The position numbers were made by a program, and so were the translations under genes. Shown in pieces: positions 1 to 5,423 of a DNA stretch of 8,119 nucleotides. Source of the DNA: Spirochaetales bacterium (GTDB lineage Bacteria; Spirochaetota; Spirochaetia; SZUA-6; DRHE01); NCBI GenBank assembly GCA_011049745.1, contig DRHE01000238.1:1-8119 (forward strand), in the 5' to 3' direction. The notes below the pieces were generated by a model. It saw nothing but the letters and a program-made list of their open reading frames with translations. It did not search any database and had not been told where the DNA came from. Every line of letters starts with the position of its first letter. Within the stretch, counting starts at the first letter, position 1.

Positions 1-333
1 AGCAATGATTGGATTTATCCCCATCTCCATAAAATGACTGAGCTGATGGTAGATCTGGCCAGGACAAATAAGAAGGCTTCCGGTCTGCGCCGGCGGGCAT
101 TAAATCAGGCGGCCAGGGAACTGCTTCTCTCTCAGGCTTCCGACTGGGCTTTTATTATGAAGATGAAAACAACCGCGTCTTATGCGGTACGGCGAACCAG
201 GGAACATATCTATAATTTTACCCGTCTTCATGAATCAATAACAGGTGAAACTATCAATCAGGAATGGTTGTCTTCTCTTGAGCAGAGAAACAGCATCTTT
301 CCTTCTATTGATTACCGGGTCTACTGTCCTTAA
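1..333 (+). CDS. GH57-type 1,4-alpha-glucan branching enzyme (DUF1957 family), C-terminal fragment
   Basis: The frame is open from the first base of the window, so this is the last 110 codons of a longer gene whose start lies outside. The residues resemble the C-terminal helical domain of GH57/DUF1957 branching enzymes: WIYPHLHKM near the start, then RRRALNQAARELLLSQASDW, AFIMK, YAVRRTREHI and the closing NSIFPSIDYRVY. Enzymes of this family cut alpha-1,4-glucan chains and re-attach them as alpha-1,6 branches during cytoplasmic glycogen synthesis. The catalytic (beta/alpha)7 barrel with its nucleophile is upstream and not visible, so activity cannot be judged. The stop is TAA at 331-333. The gene converges on the STAS gene with only 6 nt between the two stops. 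It is not part of the division cluster. Family assignment is by motif recall, since only about one fifth of the usual 500-plus residues is present. Confidence 0.88.
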   Translation, partial: SNDWIYPHLHKMTELMVDLARTNKKASGLRRRALNQAARELLLSQASDWAFIMKMKTTASYAVRRTREHIYNFTRLHESITGETINQEWLSSLEQRNSIFPSIDYRVYCP

Positions 334-339
334 AAGCTG

Positions 340-645
340 CTATTTTTCAATATTAAGTAATTTATCGAATTTTATCAGTTGAAAAGTATTAAATAGAGAC
401 TCGCTGCAGCCCTTGATTTGAATGGTTCGATCCTGTTCGGCAAGGCGTTTACGGAAAAGAAGGATTTTTCCAATAGAGGAAGAATTTATTGAGTTTACCT
501 CTTTCAGATTTAAAGTGATTATCTTATGCGAGCCGGCGGCCAGCTCCTCAAGGTTTTTCTGGAATTCATTGGCCGGTTCTCCGCTTAAGGGGCCGGTTAC
601 CTGCAGATTGATTTCATCGTTGGAGATTTCCTTTTTTAAAAACAT
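340..645 (-). CDS. Small STAS-domain protein (anti-sigma factor antagonist-like)
   Basis: This is a 101-residue single-domain protein of typical stand-alone STAS size. It starts with a beta-strand segment (IN LQVTGPL, residues 12-20), then a helix, then the strand IITLNLKEV (42-50), and then the signature loop N54-S55-S56-S57-I58-G59 followed by the helix KILLFRKRL. This loop aligns with the D-S-S-G-x-G of SpoIIAA and RsbV, where the second serine is phosphorylated by a partner anti-sigma kinase. That serine is kept here (S56), while Asp is replaced by Asn and the first Gly by Ser. By family, such proteins switch partners by phosphorylation to control a sigma factor or other target. No kinase (RsbW type) or phosphatase gene is adjacent, so the partner is unknown. 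The ATG at 645-643 has AAGAGGAG upstream (660-653) with a 7-nt spacer. It lies 28 nt downstream of the DUF1820 gene and probably shares its transcript. It could also be a non-signalling STAS adaptor. Confidence 0.88.
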   Translation of the reverse strand: MFLKKEISNDEINLQVTGPLSGEPANEFQKNLEELAAGSHKIITLNLKEVNSINSSSIGKILLFRKRLAEQDRTIQIKGCSESLFNTFQLIKFDKLLNIEK

Positions 646-673
646 TCTCTGACTCCTCTTTTCCTATAGTATA

Positions 674-976
674 TTATCCGGAAGGAATGTCCTGTTCCTC
701 TTCTGTGCTTTCTTCGATCAGGGGAAAAGACATCACTTTGCCCCCCTTGGCTTCTGAGAATTCTTCAATAAGAGAGACTGTCTGAAAGGGGATCATAAGA
801 TTCTTAGATTTTCCAAAGGCACGAAAAACATCCTCTTCAGAGGGGTTAATAATAAGCTTCTGTTCTTTGGAAAAAACTAAATCCTTAATGGATACGAAGT
901 AAGGATGGGTTAGATCCAGCTTCTGTGCAGTGAGCTGAATGTCTTTATTTTTCCATTTGAAGTAAACCCGGTACAT
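674..976 (-). CDS. DUF1820 family protein, function unknown
   Basis: From the ATG at 976-974 this encodes 100 residues starting MYRVYFKWKNKDIQLTAQ. The later segments are HPYFVSIKDLVF, INPSEEDVFRAFG and KNLMIPFQTVSLIEEF. These match the pattern I recall for DUF1820: an MYRV..F opening, a V..F strand pair, a DPSEE..K.EF motif, then an IP...V..I.E strand. The family is small, mostly beta and cytoplasmic, with no assigned function. The tail (EESTEEEQDIPSG) is acidic and probably disordered. The frame extends upstream to a TTG at 1015, but that start has no Shine-Dalgarno and would sit near the predicted transcription start. The sequence AGGGAGG lies inside that extension at 1000-994. It is 17 nt from the ATG at 976 and 11 nt from an in-frame TTG at 982, so the TTG (102 residues) is a real alternative. 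I chose the ATG because family members begin MYRV. The neighbouring STAS gene follows on the same strand after 28 nt. Confidence 0.75.
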   Translation of the reverse strand: MYRVYFKWKNKDIQLTAQKLDLTHPYFVSIKDLVFSKEQKLIINPSEEDVFRAFGKSKNLMIPFQTVSLIEEFSEAKGGKVMSFPLIEESTEEEQDIPSG

Positions 977-993
977 GGACAAGCAGGTTAATT

Positions 994-1000
994 CCTCCCT
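994..1000 (-). promoter_or_regulatory. Shine-Dalgarno sequence of the DUF1820 gene
   Basis: Reading on the minus strand, AGGGAGG is the only strong ribosome-binding sequence upstream of this gene. It lies inside the longest possible reading frame, which argues against the TTG at 1015 as the start. It favours initiation at TTG 982 (11-nt spacer) or, less ideally by spacing, ATG 976 (17-nt spacer). Confidence 0.6.
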
Positions 1001-1017
1001 GGTGCAAATATACAATA

Positions 1018-1047
1018 AAGATACTATTTTTATGGTTAGTTAGTCAA
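1018..1047 (-). promoter_or_regulatory. Candidate promoter for the DUF1820-STAS pair
   Basis: On the minus strand, TTGACT (1047-1042) matches 5 of 6 bases of the -35 consensus. After an 18-nt spacer comes TATCTT (1023-1018), which matches 4 of 6 bases of the -10 consensus. Transcription would start near 1011, giving a leader of about 30 nt that contains the Shine-Dalgarno at 1000-994. The region is AT-rich, so chance matches are likely. Confidence is modest. Confidence 0.4.
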
Positions 1048-1125
1048 TTAAGGTTTTTGCCACACATATATATAGTAATATTTACCGATTTCAACTTATT
1101 TTAGCCATACAAAGGAAAAAGATTA

Positions 1126-1153
1126 TTGACAATTATACGTGATGGATTACTAT
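1126..1153 (+). promoter_or_regulatory. Probable sigma-70-type promoter of the dcw operon
   Basis: A perfect TTGACA (1126-1131) is followed after 16 nt by TACTAT (1148-1153), a -10 with 4 of 6 consensus bases including the important A2 and T6. Transcription would start at about 1160, some 50 nt before the mraZ ATG. The region upstream (1060-1120) is very AT-rich, as is common above strong promoters. The proposed MraZ boxes overlap the -10 and the first 40 transcribed bases. This placement also means that the GTG at 1139 and ATG at 1142, which extend the mraZ frame, lie inside the promoter and cannot be used on this transcript. Confidence 0.7.
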
Positions 1154-1202
1154 GGAATTCAAATAGGTGGGAAAAAGTGGGAAGTAATAGTAAATAGTGG
1201 AA
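1143..1202 (+). promoter_or_regulatory. Probable MraZ operator: phased TGGGA/TGGAA boxes
   Basis: Five same-strand boxes begin at 1143 (TGGAT), 1153 (TGGAA), 1168 (TGGGA), 1178 (TGGGA) and 1198 (TGGAA). The starts are 10, 15, 10 and 20 nt apart, so two pairs sit exactly one helical turn apart, and the last box stays in phase with the second pair. The 7-mer GTGGGAA is repeated exactly at 1167-1173 and 1177-1183, with GTGGAAG at 1197-1203. MraZ proteins are known to bind direct TGGG-type repeats spaced by about 10 nt in front of their own gene and to repress the dcw operon. The position directly over and after the -10 fits repression of transcription initiation. Box pattern and spacing are seen directly. 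Binding by this MraZ is inferred. Confidence 0.8.
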
Positions 1203-1210
1203 GTATTTTG

Positions 1211-1651
1211 ATGATTAGGGGTGAATTCAAGTACTCTTTGGATGAAAAAGGCAGATTGATGATCCCTGCCAGGGTGCGCACGGAAATTCTTGGCAATGCA
1301 TTGATCATAACCAGGGGTGTGGAAAAATGTCTCTGGTTGTTTACACCAGAAGAGTGGAAGAAAATCGCCGGCAGTCTGCTTGATTCCACTTCACTCTTCC
1401 AGGAAAAAGCGAGATTGATACAGAGGCGGATTATCGCTCCCGCTCAGGATATAGAGATTGACCGTTCGGGCAGGATAAGTATTCCTTCGACCCTACGTGA
1501 TTATGCGGGGTTACAGAAGGAATGTAAAATATTGGCGATCCAGACCTATATTGAGATCTGGGATGATGCAACCTATGCCGGATATCTTGATGAAACCGAA
1601 GCTCAATTTAAGGAGGCTGCTGAGGCGATAGGAAATAAATTGGCACAGTAA
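1211..1651 (+). CDS. mraZ: Transcriptional regulator MraZ
   Basis: This is a 146-residue protein, close to the usual 140-155. It opens with MIRGEFKYSLDEKGRLMIPA and contains the two AbrB-like half-repeats of the family. Each carries the D-x-x-G-R DNA-contact motif: DEKGR at residues 11-15 and DRSGR at 84-88, each followed by an IP(A/S) strand. MraZ forms a ring-shaped oligomer that binds phased repeats upstream of its own gene and usually represses the dcw operon. It may also methylation-independently counteract the neighbouring rsmH product, as reported for other bacteria. The frame stays open upstream to a GTG at 1139, but I chose ATG 1211. It matches the family N-terminus, has GGAAG at 1199-1203 with a 7-nt spacer, and the extra 24 codons would simply translate the promoter and operator. 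A TTG at 1208 is a minor alternative. It is first in the operon, 11 nt before rsmH. Confidence 0.96.
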   Translation: MIRGEFKYSLDEKGRLMIPARVRTEILGNALIITRGVEKCLWLFTPEEWKKIAGSLLDSTSLFQEKARLIQRRIIAPAQDIEIDRSGRISIPSTLRDYAGLQKECKILAIQTYIEIWDDATYAGYLDETEAQFKEAAEAIGNKLAQ

Positions 1652-1662
1652 TTGGCAGGGCT

Positions 1663-2625
1663 ATGGTTGAGAATGTAGATAAAAAGAGCTTTAAGGCAAC
1701 CCATACACCAGTGCTTCTGGCTGAAGTTATACAATTCTTAAGCTGCGGAGATCAGAAATGTCTGTTGGTGGATGCCAGGCTTGGAGAAGGGGGACATGCT
1801 GAAGCAATGCTTTCACTATTCCCATGTATGATGGTGTTAGGAGTAGAGGTTGATGGGGATATCCTGAAGGTAGCCGGAGAGAGACTTAAGTGCTTTGGTA
1901 AGAGGATTCAAACTTTTCATTCCTGGTCCCTTGAGTTCTTTAAGGGGTATGGAGAGCGCTCCCTTGAGTTTCCCGACCGTATTTTTATTGACCTGGGCAT
2001 TTCTATGTTTCACTACCGGCAGAGCGGACGGGGTTTCTCCTTCAGAGAAGATGAGCCCCTGGATATGAGAATCGATGTGGAGCAGCCTTTAACCGCCGGG
2101 ATTATTGTGAATGAGTACAGCCGGGAAGAACTGGAGAAAATGATCCTTGAGTATGGTGAAGAGAGATTTGCAAGGAGGATTTCAAGGAGTATTATCCGCG
2201 AGCGTTCCAAAGCCCCTATAAGAAGTGCGAAAGTTCTGGGGGAGATCATTAAGAGATCGGTTCCGGCAAGCAGGCGGTATGGCAGGATCCATCCGGCAAC
2301 CAGAACTTTTCAAGCCCTGCGAATAGTGGTTAATAATGAACTTCAGCGCCTGCGGGAGGAGTTGGAATACAGTTTTCAGGTGCTTAAAAATGGGGGGAAG
2401 ATGGGGATTATTTCTTTCCACTCTCTGGAAGACAGGATAGTAAAGCACTTTTTTAAAGAGAAGAATAAATCCTGTACCTGTCCGGCTGAATGGCCGATTT
2501 GTCAATGTGGGGGTAGAAGAGAGCTTAAAATTTTGACCGGGAAAGCGATTTTTGCGAAAGCAGCGGAGCAGGAAACAAATCCAGCTTCAAGGAGTGCACG
2601 TTTAAGGGTGGTAGAAAAGTTATAA
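1663..2625 (+). CDS. rsmH: 16S rRNA (cytosine(1402)-N(4))-methyltransferase RsmH
   Basis: This enzyme (formerly MraW) uses S-adenosylmethionine to N4-methylate C1402 of 16S rRNA in the P-site of the 30S subunit. The protein has 320 residues, normal for the family. Visible hallmarks in order are HTPVLLAEV (14-22), the SAM-binding loop VDARLGEGGHA (36-46), the acidic strand end GVEVD (60-64), DLGIS (110-114), GRGFSF (122-127), PLDMRID (132-138), HPATRTFQALRI (210-221), SFHSLEDR (251-258), a C-terminal Cys cluster (C271, C273, C280, C282) and NPASRSARLR (307-316). The DLGIS-MFHY and LGEGG forms differ from the common DLGVSS-QLD and LGGGG versions. I recall similar variants in spirochaetes. The ATG at 1663 has only AGGG very close upstream (1657-1660), so initiation may depend on coupling to mraZ, which ends 11 nt earlier. 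The stop overlaps the next ATG by one base. Confidence 0.97.
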   Translation: MVENVDKKSFKATHTPVLLAEVIQFLSCGDQKCLLVDARLGEGGHAEAMLSLFPCMMVLGVEVDGDILKVAGERLKCFGKRIQTFHSWSLEFFKGYGERSLEFPDRIFIDLGISMFHYRQSGRGFSFREDEPLDMRIDVEQPLTAGIIVNEYSREELEKMILEYGEERFARRISRSIIRERSKAPIRSAKVLGEIIKRSVPASRRYGRIHPATRTFQALRIVVNNELQRLREELEYSFQVLKNGGKMGIISFHSLEDRIVKHFFKEKNKSCTCPAEWPICQCGGRRELKILTGKAIFAKAAEQETNPASRSARLRVVEKL

Positions 2626-2915
2626 TGATGAAGCGCTTAATTTTTATTGTTTTAACCATGATTATTCCAATACTTTTTTTTGTCAATGTGTGGCAGGGCT
2701 TCCGCTATGAAAAGATGAAAAGGGAGGTCGGCCTCTTTGAATCGGAGCAGAAGGATTGGCTGGAGAAAAACAAGAAATTGATTGCCGGTCTGGCGGTATT
2801 CCGCTCTCCTGCCAGAATTGAAAAAATTGCTGAAAGTAAGCTGGGATTGAAAAAGATCGATTCTGCAAGGGTGTGGAGAATAAAATTCTTAAGAAAGGGT
2901 GCGGCACAGTGGTGA
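2625..2915 (+). CDS. ftsL: FtsL-like cell division protein
   Basis: This is a 96-residue bitopic membrane protein. It has a short basic cytoplasmic start (MMKR), one transmembrane segment at about residues 4-22, a heptad-like charged helix at about 25-55, and the motif RSPARIEKIAESKLGLKKID (60-79). That motif is the small C-terminal element shared by FtsL and DivIC proteins (P.RIE.IA...LGL). FtsL forms a complex with FtsQ and FtsB/DivIC and helps activate septal glycan synthesis by FtsW and its transpeptidase partner. The position between rsmH and the Mur genes is the standard place for ftsL, though here ftsI does not follow. The start ATG (2625-2627) shares one base with the rsmH stop, with a second ATG directly after. 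The upstream ribosome-binding sequence is poor, so translational coupling is likely. Sequence alone cannot exclude a DivIC-type role. Confidence 0.85.
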   Translation: MMKRLIFIVLTMIIPILFFVNVWQGFRYEKMKREVGLFESEQKDWLEKNKKLIAGLAVFRSPARIEKIAESKLGLKKIDSARVWRIKFLRKGAAQW

Positions 2916-4330
2916 GTAGTATGACTGTTGAAAGAGCCCTTTTCAACATGGAAGAAGTCTCTGTCATAGCCGGGGGGTTGATCAGGCAGGGAAGCAGTCG
3001 GCCGGTGAGTTCAGTGGCAATTGATTCCAGGCAGGTCACTGCGGATGCTCTCTTTATTCCCTTACCCGGCGAACACTTCGACGGACATCAATTCTTAAGG
3101 GAAGCATTAACCAATGGTGCATCGGCACTACTGTTGGCTGACAGGGTATGGCCGTTAGAGGGAGAAGAAGTCGCTCGGCAGGCACGGGAGAAGGGTGCGG
3201 CCCTGATTACGGTTCCGGATACCTTAAGGGCATTACAGGATCTGGCTGGTAATCATATTCGGTCCATGACTGATTTAACCAGTATCGCTATTACCGGCAG
3301 TAGTGGTAAGACAACCACCAAAGAGATCCTGGGATCAATCCTCAGGCGGGAGGCGCCGGCGATTATTAATGAAGGAAATCTTAACTCAGAGATCGGCTTG
3401 CCGCTCTCTGTTTTAAGAATTAAAGGAGAGCATAAATATGCGGTACTGGAAATGGGCATGAATCATGCGGGGGAAATGGCTGTTCTCGCCGATATTGTCC
3501 GGCCTGAAGTTGCCCTGATTACTAATATCGGCCGAGCTCATATCGGCCTTTTAGGCTCTCAGGAAAGAATAGCGCTTGAGAAAAAAGAAATTTTCAAATT
3601 CTTCGATGACCGGCAGTTGGCATTTCTCTTTGAAGATGAGCCTTTTTTTGAATATTTAAGCTCAAAGGTACGGGGAAAGATAATTCCATTTGGACCACGC
3701 AGTACGCCTGGATTTGAAGGGAGCAAGGATCTGGGATTGGCTGGATCAATTATCTACTGGGAGGGATTCCAGATTCACTTTCCCCTTTTTGGGACTTACA
3801 ATCTGGTGAATGCACTATCCTCAATATCGGTATCGGTAGAGTTGGGGATAAGCAAGAGAAAAATAAAGCTGGGGTTGCAAGAGGCCAAGCCTATCTTCGG
3901 CAGATCACAGGTTATCCGGGGTGCGGTAACCATTATCCAGGATTGCTACAATGCCAATCCGGACTCTATCAGCAGAGTTTTGGGATTTGTCAGGAAGCTA
4001 TCCTGGAGAGGCAGAAAGGTAATGGTGCTGGGAAGTATGCTTGAGCTGGGACAGGATAGTGCACAGGCTCATCGACAGATGGGCCGGGAAGCCGGACTTT
4101 CCGGCCTGGATGCGGTGATCTTTTTCGGCATAGAAACTGAAACAGCCTATTCTGCCGCTTTGGAAACGGGATTTTCCGGTTTCTTAAGCTTTACTGCGGA
4201 TTTTGAAAAGCTGATTCAGAAGCTGCAGGGTTATTTGAGGGAGGGTGATCTGCTGGTGCTTAAGGGTTCAAGGGCGGTTGAATTGGAAAGATTGATACCG
4301 CTGTTAGCTATGGATAGATTGGAGGGATAA
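2912..4330 (+). CDS. murF: UDP-N-acetylmuramoyl-tripeptide--D-alanyl-D-alanine ligase MurF
   Basis: MurF is the cytoplasmic ATP-dependent ligase that adds D-Ala-D-Ala to the UDP-MurNAc-tripeptide, completing the pentapeptide precursor. Numbered from GTG 2912 (472 residues), domain 1 shows DSRQV...LFIPLPGEHFDGH (about 38-59). Domain 2 has the ATP loop TGSSGKTTTK (128-137), NEGNLNSEIGLPL (153-165), EMGMNHAGE (180-188), TNIGRAHIG (204-212) and a KKEIF stretch whose first Lys (about 224) aligns with the carbamylated Lys of Mur ligases. Domain 3 has GRSQV (330-334), DCYNANPDS (344-352) and KGSRAVELE (451-459). The longest frame begins at GTG 2873, 43 nt inside ftsL, which is unlikely. I chose GTG 2912 because its GTGA overlaps the ftsL stop by 4 nt, a classical coupling arrangement. 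GTG 2909 (AAAGGG 9 nt upstream) and ATG 2921 are alternatives. MurE is not encoded nearby. Confidence 0.97.
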   Translation: MSSMTVERALFNMEEVSVIAGGLIRQGSSRPVSSVAIDSRQVTADALFIPLPGEHFDGHQFLREALTNGASALLLADRVWPLEGEEVARQAREKGAALITVPDTLRALQDLAGNHIRSMTDLTSIAITGSSGKTTTKEILGSILRREAPAIINEGNLNSEIGLPLSVLRIKGEHKYAVLEMGMNHAGEMAVLADIVRPEVALITNIGRAHIGLLGSQERIALEKKEIFKFFDDRQLAFLFEDEPFFEYLSSKVRGKIIPFGPRSTPGFEGSKDLGLAGSIIYWEGFQIHFPLFGTYNLVNALSSISVSVELGISKRKIKLGLQEAKPIFGRSQVIRGAVTIIQDCYNANPDSISRVLGFVRKLSWRGRKVMVLGSMLELGQDSAQAHRQMGREAGLSGLDAVIFFGIETETAYSAALETGFSGFLSFTADFEKLIQKLQGYLREGDLLVLKGSRAVELERLIPLLAMDRLEG

Positions 4331-4335
4331 GAATT

Positions 4336-5412
4336 ATGCTGAAGTTTCTTTATCCTTTGGTTAAGTATTTTACAGCTTTTAATATCTTCCAGTATATTAC
4401 CTTCCGTGCTGCCTATGCCGCCTTGACTGCTCTGCTTATCTCATTTCTCTGCGGCCCCTGGGTAATTCGAAAATTGAAAGCAATTAAGGCCGGCGAAAAG
4501 ATCCGCTCCGACGGGCCGAAGAGCCACCAGGCTAAGTCGGGCACACCGAGTATGGGCGGCATTCTGATTATTCTTTCCATTGTAATATCGGTGCTGCTGT
4601 GGATGGATCTTGAGAATCCCTATACCTGGATCCTTTTAATGACCGTAACCGGTTTCGGTCTAATTGGTTTTGTTGATGACTACCTGAAAATCATCAAAAA
4701 AAACTCGGCAGGCCTCAGGGCCAGTCTTAAATTAACCAGTCAGATTATTTTTTCGCTAATAATTATTTTCTTTCTATTTATTCAGCGGCATGAGTATACT
4801 ACTCTGCTTTATGTGCCTTTTTTAAAATATCCGCTGCTCGATCTGTCATATTTTTATATTCCCTTTGCCACACTCCTGCTGGTCGGCACATCCAACGCGG
4901 TAAATCTTACCGATGGTCTCGATGGTTTGGCCTCCGGGCTGGTGATAATGGTGGGCATTGCTTTTGCTATCCTCTCCTATCTGGCAGGCCGGGTGGATTT
5001 TGCCGACTATCTGCAGATCCCCTATATAATCAACAGCTGGGAGGTTACAGTTTTTTCTTTATCCCTGGTAGGCGCTTCCGTAGGTTTCCTGTGGTTTAAC
5101 TGCCATCCGGCGGAGATCATGATGGGGGATACCGGTAGTCTCGCACTGGGCGGGGTAATCGGGGTTATTGCCCTGATTATCAAGAAGGAGATACTGCTGG
5201 TAATTGTAGGGGGTGTTTTTGTAATCGAGGTGCTTTCAGTTATTATCCAGGTAGTCTCGTATAAGCTGACCGGAAAAAGGGTGTTCCGGATGGCGCCGCT
5301 TCACCATCACTTTGAATTGAAAAACTGGTCAGAGAGCAAGGTGGTAATTCGTTTCTGGATCCTTGGCGGATTGTTTGCCATATTGAGTCTTTCGACTCTC
5401 AAGCTGCAATAG
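4336..5412 (+). CDS. mraY: Phospho-N-acetylmuramoyl-pentapeptide-transferase MraY
   Basis: MraY is the polytopic inner-membrane enzyme that transfers phospho-MurNAc-pentapeptide from the MurF product to undecaprenyl phosphate, making lipid I. The 358 residues match the family length, and about ten hydrophobic segments are visible. Signature motifs are DGPKSHQAKSGTPSMGG (59-75), GFVDDYLKI (111-119) with the Mg-binding D114-D115, NAVNLTDGLDGLASG (187-201) with D193, FNCHPAEIMMGDTGSLALGG (254-273) with D265, and MAPLHHHFE (319-327) with the HHH triad at 323-325. All expected catalytic residues are present. The start ATG is preceded by GGAGGG at 4321-4326 with a 9-nt spacer, and the gene lies 5 nt after murF. 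In E. coli murD would follow. Here ftsW follows directly, so murD has to be elsewhere in the genome. Confidence 0.98.
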   Translation: MLKFLYPLVKYFTAFNIFQYITFRAAYAALTALLISFLCGPWVIRKLKAIKAGEKIRSDGPKSHQAKSGTPSMGGILIILSIVISVLLWMDLENPYTWILLMTVTGFGLIGFVDDYLKIIKKNSAGLRASLKLTSQIIFSLIIIFFLFIQRHEYTTLLYVPFLKYPLLDLSYFYIPFATLLLVGTSNAVNLTDGLDGLASGLVIMVGIAFAILSYLAGRVDFADYLQIPYIINSWEVTVFSLSLVGASVGFLWFNCHPAEIMMGDTGSLALGGVIGVIALIIKKEILLVIVGGVFVIEVLSVIIQVVSYKLTGKRVFRMAPLHHHFELKNWSESKVVIRFWILGGLFAILSLSTLKLQ

Positions 5413-5418
5413 GGAGGG
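5411..5418 (+). promoter_or_regulatory. Shine-Dalgarno fixing the TTG start of ftsW
   Basis: AGGGAGGG overlaps the mraY stop codon (TAG 5410-5412). Its GGAGG core (5413-5417) lies 6 nt before TTG 5424. No ATG or GTG in frame nearby has a comparable site, so TTG is the likely start of ftsW. Confidence 0.75.
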
Positions 5419-5423
5419 TTTTT

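Noticed and set aside
571..598. Direct repeat GGCCGGTT at 571 and 591.
   Set aside because: It is an 8-nt repeat inside the STAS coding region with no further copies nearby, so it is a chance repeat.
422..652. Plus-strand open frame of 76 codons opposite the STAS gene.
   Set aside because: The minus-strand STAS protein has clear domain features and a good ribosome-binding site. The plus frame is its antisense and is rich in Arg, Ser and Phe without any motif.
1057..1084. Second plus-strand promoter candidate, TTGCCA-16-TATTTA.
   Set aside because: The -10 matches only 3 of 6 consensus bases and the area is AT-rich. The TTGACA/TACTAT pair downstream is much better and fits the operator position.
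2182..2505. Minus-strand open frame of 107 codons opposite rsmH.
   Set aside because: It lies fully antisense to strongly conserved rsmH motifs, resembles no family I know and has no ribosome-binding site I can support. It is a shadow frame.
2683..3039. Minus-strand open frame of 118 codons opposite ftsL and the murF start.
   Set aside because: It covers the antisense of two recognised genes, and its composition (Ser/Pro/Thr/Phe-rich) is typical of a shadow frame.
4091..4105. Inverted repeat GCCGGA-CTT-TCCGGC within murF.
   Set aside because: It is a short stem in coding sequence with no T-run and no sign of a transcript end. Repeats of this size occur by chance.
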